The position numbers were made by a program, and so were the translations under genes. The notes beneath the pieces are model-generated. The model saw only the letters and a program-made list of their open reading frames with translations. It was not told the origin of the DNA and made no database searches. 13,214 nt of DNA from contig JAAHIC010000047.1 in assembly GCA_010671965.1 (NCBI GenBank), positions 1 to 13,214 of the forward strand. The letters are read 5' to 3'. Positions 7,361 through 13,214 of the stretch are shown one piece after another; the first letter of the stretch is position 1, and each line of letters opens with the position of its first letter. The stretch comes from Leptolyngbya sp. SIO4C5. GTDB taxonomy: Bacteria; Cyanobacteriota; Cyanobacteriia; Phormidesmidales; Phormidesmidaceae.

Positions 7361-8857
7361 ATGAAGCAAAGTGCTAGGTACGTCATGGACACTGGCCTGT
7401 CAACTATTCATTCCCCTGAAAATTTGACACGTCATATGAAAAACTCACACCCTGTAGATTCAGAACGACAACGTGTTCGCGCTGTTCAAGAGCTAGGACT
7501 GCTAGCTGACGAAAGCATACCCGTCTTTGACGAAGCAACCCAGACGGCAGCTCGCATCTTAGCAGCTCCTATCTGCGTTTTTAGCATTACCGATGGTGAT
7601 TTTCAGTTCTTTAAATCAGCAGTAGGACTATCCCAGCTTGGGCTGATGAATCAGCTAGCAGCTTCGCGTCGTCTACCGCGAGCAGAAGCGCTATGTTCCC
7701 AGGTAATTGCTAGCAGCAAAGTTTTAATTGTAGAGGATATTGCCAGTCAGTCTGAATTTTCTCAAAGCTGCCTATTGCAGCACTATGGCATTCGGGCCTA
7801 CTTGGGAGTACCTATTGTCATTTCCAGTGGTGAATGCATTGGTAGTTTGGCGATCATGGATCTCAAGCCGCGACAGTTTACCGCTCAGGACATAGCCTTT
7901 TTGGAACTCAATGCTCGCTGGAGTATTAGTGAGTTTGAGCGCGATCGCCTGTTTCAATCGACCTCTCGTAACTACGCCCCCCAGACCCCGGCTCAGCCCA
8001 AAGCGGAAGCGTCTTTGCAGTCAACTATTAACGCAGTGCGGATTGAGCTAATTGCTCAACTGACACAGGAGCTGCGTAACCCGCTCACTTCAATTATGGG
8101 CATGGCGGGGATGCTCAGCCGCGAAATCTACGGGCCGCTGACGCAAAAGCAAAAAGAATATGCTGGCATTATCTGCAACAGCAGCCAGACCGTTCTTGGC
8201 CTGATGGATGAAATCATTGGCCTGGGCACAGCTCAGGAAGACTATCGACGGCTCAGCCTAACGCCCGTAGATATTGAAATGCTCAGTCAGCAGGTGATTA
8301 GCAGCCTGGAATCTTTGGCCCAGCAGCAAGGGCAGCGCATGAGCCTCACCATAGAGCCAGGTTCCCGCATTTGGGTGCTGGATAAGGGTAAAACTAAACA
8401 GCTGATTTACCACCTGGTTTACAGCATCATTCAGCTTTCTAGTGAAGGCGGCACCGTTCGCGTTCATATTTCTCGCAAAGACGATCGCCTGAATCTAGCT
8501 GTGTGGTTTTCCCATCCTTGGCTAGGAGAAGGCTTGCCTCAGGCAGTACTCTCACTCGATCAGCTACTAGAAATTTCTCTGAGCTATCAGTCTTTAGAGG
8601 CTCAGGCTGGTCTGTTGCTTCATCGGCCCCAGGACTCAAACACAGAAGCTGACTCCCCATTGCCGGCACTCTCAGAAGCGGCAAAGGCTGATATTTCCCG
8701 CGAAGGACTGGGACTATTGCTGAGCCGCCAGCTCGCGGAAATTCACGGCGGTTCCTTAGCGCTGCAGGGATCTTTGGAAGGGGGCTATCGCTATATTGCC
8801 AGCCTGCCACAGCTTGCCGAAGAGGTGACGATGGTGACAGTTGCGCAGACGCCTTAG
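7361..8857 (+). CDS. GAF-domain histidine-kinase-like protein, probable pseudokinase
   Basis: A 498-residue cytoplasmic protein with no membrane segment. Residues about 45-198 form a GAF sensory domain (DEATQTAARILAAPICVFSI near the start, AYLGVPIV and GECIGSLAIMD later). Residues 225-290 resemble the dimerisation helix pair of histidine kinases, but the H-box reads LTQELRNPLTS, with Gln236 where the phosphorylated His should be. The ATPase-like region (about 340-485) keeps the second glycine box (GLGLLLSRQLAEIHGG, 449-464) but has HLVYSII (351-357) where NLLSNAI is expected, so the Mg-binding Asn is Ser355, and the DxGxG box is not recognisable. It therefore should not autophosphorylate and may sense a ligand and act by binding. 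GGAG at 7354-7357 supports the ATG at 7361; Met9 or Met26 are alternatives. The Cys residues in the GAF domain (Cys72, Cys112, Cys137, Cys159) do not sit in an evident bilin-binding motif, so this is probably not a phytochrome-type GAF. Confidence 0.87.
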   Translation: MKQSARYVMDTGLSTIHSPENLTRHMKNSHPVDSERQRVRAVQELGLLADESIPVFDEATQTAARILAAPICVFSITDGDFQFFKSAVGLSQLGLMNQLAASRRLPRAEALCSQVIASSKVLIVEDIASQSEFSQSCLLQHYGIRAYLGVPIVISSGECIGSLAIMDLKPRQFTAQDIAFLELNARWSISEFERDRLFQSTSRNYAPQTPAQPKAEASLQSTINAVRIELIAQLTQELRNPLTSIMGMAGMLSREIYGPLTQKQKEYAGIICNSSQTVLGLMDEIIGLGTAQEDYRRLSLTPVDIEMLSQQVISSLESLAQQQGQRMSLTIEPGSRIWVLDKGKTKQLIYHLVYSIIQLSSEGGTVRVHISRKDDRLNLAVWFSHPWLGEGLPQAVLSLDQLLEISLSYQSLEAQAGLLLHRPQDSNTEADSPLPALSEAAKADISREGLGLLLSRQLAEIHGGSLALQGSLEGGYRYIASLPQLAEEVTMVTVAQTP

Positions 8858-9015
8858 ACCCTAAATTAGCTGACTGTAGGCGGTCTATCAGAAGTCTATT
8901 TATAGCGTAGATAAACTTTGTCTTGAGATAGATTTCTGGGCTAGCTGCGGGAAACAGCCAGACTCTGCGCTATGTTTGGCTAGAAGCCTGCGCTAGTGCC
9001 TAATCGAAAACTACC

Positions 9016-9813
9016 ATGTTGGAACTCTATCAGTTTGAAGGATCTCATTACAGCGAGAAAATTCGCCTCATCCTAGACTATAAGCAGCTTTCGTACCGCA
9101 AGGTTGAAGTTGCGCCGGGAGTAGGACAGATTGATCTCTATCGCATGTCGGGGCAGCGACAGGTACCTGTCCTCAAGGATGACAATGAAGTCATTCCCGA
9201 CTCAACCGCCATTGCTCAGTACCTCGATGAAAAGTATCCAGAGCGCCCCGTCATTCCCACCACGCCTAAACAGCGAGGTCTGTGCCTGATGATGGAAGCT
9301 TGGGCAGATGAGTCTATCGGTCTCAATGCTCGGACGGCGATGATCGGTGCCTTCAATCAGCATCCTAACTTTCGGACAGCGCTGCTGCCTGCTTCCACGC
9401 CGGAGCTACTCAAAAATCTGGTGGGTTCTGTGCCGGGTGATGTGCTCAGCCTGCTGGGAACAGGGGCTGGCTTTGGGGCAGATGCGGTCAAAACTGCTCA
9501 TGCCATCCTGCAGCAAAACTTGGAGGCCCTTTGTCTGCTGCTACAGGAGAGTCCCTATCTCGTTGGCGACCAGCCGACGCTGGCTGATTTTGCTGTTGCT
9601 GGCCTATCAATGTATATCAAGTTTCCAGACAGGCAGTACGTTGATTTGCCTACCGGAATCTGCGGCAAAGGTGTACCAGGACTGGCTGACGATCCAACCT
9701 ATCGCCCTTTCTTCGGCTGGCGCGATCGCCTTTATGCCGACTACCGCGAGGTCAGCATTCCCAACACTGCTGAAACCGTTGGCCCCGGTCCCCAGTCTAT
9801 CAGCATTGACTAA
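9016..9813 (+). CDS. Glutathione S-transferase family protein
   Basis: A 265-residue two-domain protein. The N-terminal thioredoxin-fold domain (1-78) shows the active-site segment EGSHYSEKIRLIL (8-20), with Ser10 or Ser13 as the likely glutathione-activating residue and no Cys at the CxxC position. It also has the cis-Pro51 loop (QVPVL) and the Glu/Asp-Ser glutathione contact DSTAIAQYL (62-70). The C-terminal helical domain (about 85-240) contains the LVGDQPTLADF segment, the conserved N-cap motif of the family. A Pro/Gly-rich tail of about 20 residues follows. It could conjugate or reduce electrophiles; the substrate cannot be read from sequence. The start is the first ATG and gives the usual short N-terminus; no strong Shine-Dalgarno is visible. 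It stands alone, 158 bp from the kinase-like gene. Confidence 0.88.
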   Translation: MLELYQFEGSHYSEKIRLILDYKQLSYRKVEVAPGVGQIDLYRMSGQRQVPVLKDDNEVIPDSTAIAQYLDEKYPERPVIPTTPKQRGLCLMMEAWADESIGLNARTAMIGAFNQHPNFRTALLPASTPELLKNLVGSVPGDVLSLLGTGAGFGADAVKTAHAILQQNLEALCLLLQESPYLVGDQPTLADFAVAGLSMYIKFPDRQYVDLPTGICGKGVPGLADDPTYRPFFGWRDRLYADYREVSIPNTAETVGPGPQSISID

Positions 9814-9864
9814 GACAGCCTGAATACGGCTTCTATCAGCCAAAATTGCTTGGTATATGGGCTT

Positions 9865-9898
9865 GCAGGAGGAGTTGAGTTTACCTGATTCCTCCTGC
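9865..9898 (+). terminator. Strong 9-bp stem-loop after the GST gene
   Basis: GCAGGAGGA at 9865-9873 is exactly complementary to TCCTCCTGC at 9890-9898, with one further A-T pair and G-T wobbles closing the loop. It sits 51 bases past the GST stop and about 70 bases before the next gene. No T-run follows, so it is a terminator or mRNA 3' stabilising structure by position only. The left arm carries a Shine-Dalgarno-like AGGAGG and the right arm its complement CCTCCT. Confidence 0.5.
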
Positions 9899-9969
9899 TC
9901 AGGGCTGTCTGTGTATGAATGTTCGGGGCAGCAGCGTAAACTGGAGATTGTTTTTCCGCTAGACGTTTG

Positions 9970-11295
9970 ATGACAGCGATCGCCCAGCAGCTAGAAGCCT
10001 TACTGACGCCTCAGCAAGTTATCGATTGGTCCCAGCTTGCCCCTGCTACAACAGACCGTATTCAACGGGCGATCGCGGCTGAAACCCAGCTACCCTGCGT
10101 GGTGTATCCCCAGTCCGAGGCTGAGCTAGCGGCAATTGTCGCCCATGCCGATCGCGATCGCTGGCGGCTGCTGCCGATGGGGCAGGCCAGCAAGCTAGGC
10201 TGGGGGGGACTCGCGGCTGGAGTGGATGTAATCGTCAGTACAGCGCGGCTCAATCGCTTACTGAATCATGCCGTAGGCGACTTGGTGATGACGGCTGAAG
10301 CCGGACTTTCTTTTGCGGCTTTGCAAACTACCCTGCAGGTTACCCAGCAGTTTCTAGCCATAGATCCGACCTATCCCGACGAAGCGACTTTGGGCGGCAT
10401 CGTTGCCACAGCCGACACAGGAGCTTTGCGGCAGCGATACAACAGCGTCCGCGACATGCTGATTGGCATTCGCTTTGTTCGGCATGATGGTGAGATTGTT
10501 AAGGCGGGCGGCAAAGTGGTCAAAAACGTCGCCGGCTATGACCTCATGAAGCTGCTAACCGGGTCTTATGGCAGCTTGGCGATTATCTCACAGGTGACTT
10601 TTCGCACCTATCCGCTGCCGGAAACTTCGCAGACAGTTTTAGTCACAGGCGAACTCGGGGCGATCGCCCAGTTTTGCCAAACGGTCAAGGCTTCGGTACT
10701 AACCCCTGCTAGCTTAGATTTGCTGTCGTCTCAGCTCCTGACTCAGCTAGGCTATAGTGCTCCAGCCGGACTAGCCGTTCGGTTCCAAACAATCCAGGCT
10801 GGCGTCACCTCACAGGTGCAGCAGCTAGAGACGCTCAGTCACAAATCAGACCTGCAGACGCATAGGCTGAGCCACCCGGACGAGGCTCAATTGTGGCAGC
10901 AGATTCAGGCTAAGCTGTGGCCGAGCGCAGGCGATCGCGCCCACACAGTTGGCTGCAAGCTCGGCATACCACCTGCCAAAGCGGCTGAACTACTGCAGCT
11001 GATTGACCAGAGTAATCGCGCCGAGCTGTTAGCTGCTGGACGAATTCAGGCTGGTAGCGGGTTGGGATCGCTGCGCCTAACAGGAGCGATAACGGCTGAC
11101 TTGCTGAGACAGGTGCGATCGCGCTGCGAAGCACTGGGCGGTTTTTTGAGCATTCTGGAGGCTCCGCCTCAACTGAAACAGCAGGTCGAAACCTGGGGCT
11201 ATACGGGGAATGCTTTGCCCCTGATGCGTCAGCTAAAGCAGCAGTTTGATCCCCAGGCGATCCTCAGTCCGGGAAGATTTATCGGTGGCCTATAA
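9970..11295 (+). CDS. glcE: FAD-binding subunit of glycolate dehydrogenase, GlcE-like
   Basis: A 441-residue protein of the FAD-linked oxidase (PCMH-type) superfamily. The FAD domain (about 38-215) has the first strand and helix VVYPQSEAELAAIVAHA (44-60), the Gly-rich LLPMGQASKLGWGGL (67-81), the PDEATLGGIVAT motif (136-147), the SVRDMLIGIRFV strand (159-170) and the KVVKNVAGYDLMKLLTGS block (182-199) typical of GlcD/GlcE proteins. The C-terminal half fits the FAD oxidase C-terminal domain and ends QAILSPGRFI, a standard ending of the family. The length suits GlcE, which is shorter than GlcD. GlcE works with GlcD in oxidising photorespiratory glycolate to glyoxylate; no glcD or glcF is in this window. 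A TTG at 9967 precedes the ATG, but the ATG at 9970 is preferred. Six HIP1 octamers lie inside the gene. It runs tail-to-tail with the next gene, 8 bp apart. Confidence 0.83.
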   Translation: MTAIAQQLEALLTPQQVIDWSQLAPATTDRIQRAIAAETQLPCVVYPQSEAELAAIVAHADRDRWRLLPMGQASKLGWGGLAAGVDVIVSTARLNRLLNHAVGDLVMTAEAGLSFAALQTTLQVTQQFLAIDPTYPDEATLGGIVATADTGALRQRYNSVRDMLIGIRFVRHDGEIVKAGGKVVKNVAGYDLMKLLTGSYGSLAIISQVTFRTYPLPETSQTVLVTGELGAIAQFCQTVKASVLTPASLDLLSSQLLTQLGYSAPAGLAVRFQTIQAGVTSQVQQLETLSHKSDLQTHRLSHPDEAQLWQQIQAKLWPSAGDRAHTVGCKLGIPPAKAAELLQLIDQSNRAELLAAGRIQAGSGLGSLRLTGAITADLLRQVRSRCEALGGFLSILEAPPQLKQQVETWGYTGNALPLMRQLKQQFDPQAILSPGRFIGGL

Positions 11296-11303
11296 TCACC
11301 ACT

Positions 11304-11678
11304 CTAAGCAGCCTGCAGCGCCTCATCTAACACTTCATGAATGCGGCGCTCTAGCCTATCTAGATCCAAACCACCCTGATCGCGGCAAATCCGACGAACA
11401 GTCGCGTTAACACCGCCGAGATCGCTGAGCAGATCTGCTAAGATCTCTTGCTGCTGACGGCTTTGAATCACTTCGTCAGGATCTTGAACTAGGTCGCGCA
11501 CCAGTGAGCTATCAGCGCGGGAAGCGACCACAGGCTGCGTTTGCCCCTCTAGATAGATGAGGGTACGCTGCCCTGGCCCCCGCTCTGCTCCTTCTAGCGG
11601 AACCACTGCCGTCACCTGGTCGGAGCGGACATATTTGCCAAAGCCTAAATGAACCAAAGTAGAGGGTTGAATACGCAT
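11304..11678 (-). CDS. RemA/DUF370-like small protein with a C-terminal helical extension
   Basis: A 124-residue protein. The N-terminal part, residues about 6-60, reads LVHLGFGKYVRSDQVTAVVP, then a glycine-rich turn, then a strand TLIYLEGQTQPVVASRADS. This resembles the DUF370/RemA family, in which a short LxFGxxV-type opening is followed by a beta-rich core; RemA is a DNA-binding regulator of matrix genes in Bacillus. The second half (about 62-122) is predicted helical and highly charged and is not part of the minimal RemA fold. It may serve in oligomerisation. The ATG at 11678 is the natural start (MRIQP), without a clear Shine-Dalgarno. Its function in cyanobacteria is not established, and the family assignment is by eye. 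Confidence 0.7.
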   Translation of the reverse strand: MRIQPSTLVHLGFGKYVRSDQVTAVVPLEGAERGPGQRTLIYLEGQTQPVVASRADSSLVRDLVQDPDEVIQSRQQQEILADLLSDLGGVNATVRRICRDQGGLDLDRLERRIHEVLDEALQAA

Positions 11679-11698
11679 CGGTTGGGTGAATCGTTTGA

Positions 11699-11914
11699 AT
11701 GTCTCCTTTCTCTATTGTGGCGTGAGAGGCGATCGCCATTGGGCAGACTCTGAGCGGATTTCACCCCTATTCTCGTAGAGATTTCCGCTGGGACTTACAA
11801 GAGCTTTCTCAAAAGCGCGCTCAAGGTGCGATCGCCTTTTCGCTTCAGCCGCCGACCAACACCTACCTACGGGTGGAGCGCCTTTCTATCAGCTTCTCCC
11901 CTGAGATTGATTAA
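11699..11914 (+). pseudogene. Coding-looking short stretch interrupted by an in-frame TGA
   Basis: From the ATG at 11699 the frame reads MSPFSIVA and then meets TGA at 11723-11725. It continues open for 62 codons to TAA at 11912-11914. The downstream part encodes a plausible, well-balanced protein (segments such as FHPYSRRDFRWDLQELSQKR and PPTNTYLRVERLSISF) with cyanobacteria-like codon use and two HIP1 octamers (11729, 11828). There is no ATG or TTG in frame after the TGA, and the only GTG falls near the end. It may be a gene with a nonsense mutation, a remnant, a sequencing error at the TGA, or a small protein using a rare start such as ATT at 11738. I do not recognise the product. It diverges from the RemA-like gene and precedes the SDR gene by 130 bp. 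Confidence 0.4.
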
Positions 11915-12044
11915 CCTGTTCCCGGTTCTCGTTAGCTTATGACAAGCATCGCGGTTGGCTGGCAACGATTGCCAAAAACGATTCGCAAAGCGAGCGCCAG
12001 CGACAACATGATGCAATGCAAGACATTCAGGAGATTTCAAACAC

Positions 12045-12902
12045 ATGGCTATTTCCGCCGATCAGATTCCGGCTCAGAGCCAAGACCGACAACCTGCCCA
12101 CGAGTCAGAAATGACGCCCAAACCCCAATACGACCGTGACAGCTATCGGGGTAGCGGTAAGCTCAAGGGCAAAGTGGCTCTGATCACGGGGGGTGATAGC
12201 GGCATTGGGCGCTCTGTGGCCGTTCTCTATGCCAAAGAAGAGGCTGATGTGGCCATTGTCTATCTCGATGAGCACGAAGATGCCGAAGAGACGAAGCGCC
12301 TCGTAGAAGCTCAGGGCCGCAAGTGCTTACTGATTCCGGGAGACATCAGCAATGAGCAGTTTTGCCAAGAAGCGGTTGAGAAAACGGTGCAGACGCTAGG
12401 CAAGCTGGATATTTTGATCAACAATGCTGCCGAGCAGTACCTAGAAAGCTTTGACGATATTGACTCAGCCCGCTTAGGCAGCATCTTTAGCACCAATGTT
12501 TTCTCCTTCTTCTACTTTACTAAGTATGCTCTGCCCCATCTGAAGGCTGGCAGCACCATCATCAATACCACTTCCATCAATGCCTACAAAGGCAATGCAC
12601 CGCTATTGAGCTACTCCACCACTAAAGGCGCTATTTTAGCCTTCACGCGATCGCTAGCGCAGTCCATGCTAGAAAAGGACATCCGCGTTAATGGCGTCGC
12701 CCCCGGCCCTATTTGGACACCGTTCATCCCAGACGCTTTTCCAGCCGAGGGAGTAGAAGGCTTTGGCAAGCAGGTGCCCATGAACCGCCCCGGACAACCT
12801 GTAGAAGTTGCTACCTGCTTTGTCTTCCTAGCTTCTGAAGACGCTTCTTATATGACAGGTCAGGTGTTACACCCGAATGGCGGCGTTGTCGTAGGAGCAT
12901 AA
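12045..12902 (+). CDS. Short-chain dehydrogenase/reductase, YghA/GSP39 type
   Basis: A 285-residue NAD(P)-dependent oxidoreductase. The N-terminal extension of about 40 residues (Gln/Pro/Asp-rich, ending YRGSGKLKGKVALIT) is typical of the YghA/general stress protein 39 subgroup, which is longer than classical SDRs. The Rossmann dinucleotide motif is TGGDSGIG (48-55), with Asp100 in GDIS, NNAA at 126-129, the catalytic Ser177 (NTTS), Tyr190 and Lys194 (YSTTK), and the PG motif at 220-221. Asp75 after the second strand (IVYLDEHED) is acidic, which leans towards NAD rather than NADP, though this subgroup varies. Substrate unknown; homologues are often stress-induced. AGGAG at 12029-12033 lies 11 bases before the ATG and supports this start. 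It is a monocistronic unit by spacing. Confidence 0.94.
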   Translation: MAISADQIPAQSQDRQPAHESEMTPKPQYDRDSYRGSGKLKGKVALITGGDSGIGRSVAVLYAKEEADVAIVYLDEHEDAEETKRLVEAQGRKCLLIPGDISNEQFCQEAVEKTVQTLGKLDILINNAAEQYLESFDDIDSARLGSIFSTNVFSFFYFTKYALPHLKAGSTIINTTSINAYKGNAPLLSYSTTKGAILAFTRSLAQSMLEKDIRVNGVAPGPIWTPFIPDAFPAEGVEGFGKQVPMNRPGQPVEVATCFVFLASEDASYMTGQVLHPNGGVVVGA

Positions 12903-12998
12903 CTAAACAGGGAATACTCTGGCAGAGAACCTGTCACCAGGGGGAGTTTTAGCCAGCGTATAGGTGGTTTATTGAATTTAGCTGCCTGTGCGCTGTTG

Positions 12999-13027
12999 CT
13001 TGGCTATGCCATTAAAATGTAGCCAAG
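12999..13027 (+). terminator. 8-bp hairpin downstream of the SDR gene
   Basis: CTTGGCTA at 12999-13006 pairs perfectly with TAGCCAAG at 13020-13027, plus two wobble pairs inside, leaving a short loop. It lies about 100 bases past the SDR stop and has no T-run, so it may be a terminator, a 3' stabilising hairpin, or incidental. The rest of 12903-13168 shows small imperfect repeats and no gene. Confidence 0.35.
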
Positions 13028-13168
13028 AACTCCGCCAGGAGGTTGCTGTGGGAAGAGTAGTGTAGTCATCAAGCTTTATATTTTCTCTAGAAAATAATGG
13101 CTGAAGTTGGGGTCTGCTTAGTATTGTGGGTTGTTTAGTAATTACAGAAGCTAACCGGGGATAACCTT

Positions 13169-13214
13169 ATGTCGCTGATTGACGCTTTTAAAAATTTTTT
13201 CTCAAAGATAGCAG
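13169..13214 (+). CDS. Start of an unidentified gene, cut by the window edge
   Basis: The ATG at 13169 opens a frame to the last base, encoding MSLIDAFKNFFSKIA, and a GGGG run at about 13157-13160 lies 8 bases upstream as a possible Shine-Dalgarno. Fifteen residues are too few for identification. The amphipathic beginning could belong to a small soluble protein or to a signal sequence. Whether it is a gene at all cannot be decided from this window. Confidence 0.4.
   Translation, partial: MSLIDAFKNFFSKIA

Noticed and set aside
8439..8810. 123-codon minus-strand frame opposite the kinase-like gene
   Set aside because: It lies wholly within a well-supported gene on the other strand and has no recognisable domain.
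7361..8857. Phytochrome or bilin-binding photoreceptor identity for the GAF protein
   Set aside because: The GAF domain has cysteines, but none in a recognisable chromophore-binding context such as CxH or DxCF.
11939..12139. 66-codon plus-strand frame overlapping the SDR start
   Set aside because: It overlaps the SDR gene, which has a good Shine-Dalgarno and intact motifs; the composition of the shorter frame is not protein-like.
12903..13168. CRISPR or small RNA in the right-hand gap
   Set aside because: Only short imperfect repeats and one 8-bp hairpin are visible; no regular repeat-spacer pattern exists.

Overview
The window is chromosomal DNA from a cyanobacterium, probably a filamentous or Leptolyngbya-like lineage, though the genus cannot be fixed by eye. 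The evidence is about twenty copies of the HIP1 octamer GCGATCGC, a Gun4 tetrapyrrole regulator, a cyanobacterial-type NADP isocitrate dehydrogenase with an internal insertion, and several proteins of cyanobacterial character. No tRNA, rRNA, CRISPR array, transposase or phage gene was seen. The gene content is core and housekeeping rather than accessory.

Left end (1-1099): bases 1-127 are the exact reverse complement of 250-376. This looks like a fold-back at a contig end. The first gene, a membrane-anchored helical-repeat protein, is therefore a 5'-truncated gene whose genuine sequence begins at about 128. Any start codon inside the mirrored arm is spurious.

1134-3779: a DUF427 protein is followed head-on, 6 bp away, by an unrecognised protein on the minus strand. 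A membrane-anchored, Pro/Ser/Thr/Asn/Gln-rich protein of unknown function diverges from that one. 3857-5281 is icd on the minus strand, convergent with the preceding gene; a wide 10-bp inverted repeat lies in the gap.

5547-8857: three plus-strand regulatory genes lie in a row: a NarL/LuxR-type response regulator, gun4 (Mg-chelatase activator), and a GAF-containing histidine-kinase-like protein whose phosphoacceptor His is Gln and whose ATP-site Asn is missing, so it is probably a pseudokinase. The gaps of 77 and 351 bp argue for separate promoters, and a functional link is only suggested by proximity.

9016-12902: a glutathione S-transferase-like protein, a GlcE-like FAD subunit of glycolate dehydrogenase, a convergent RemA/DUF370-like small protein, a short coding-looking stretch interrupted by an in-frame TGA, and a YghA/GSP39-type short-chain dehydrogenase. 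The last 46 bases appear to hold the start of another gene.

The most notable observations are the long inverted repeat at the left end, the degenerate kinase, and the TGA-interrupted small gene at 11699-11914. I found no convincing previously undescribed multi-gene system.
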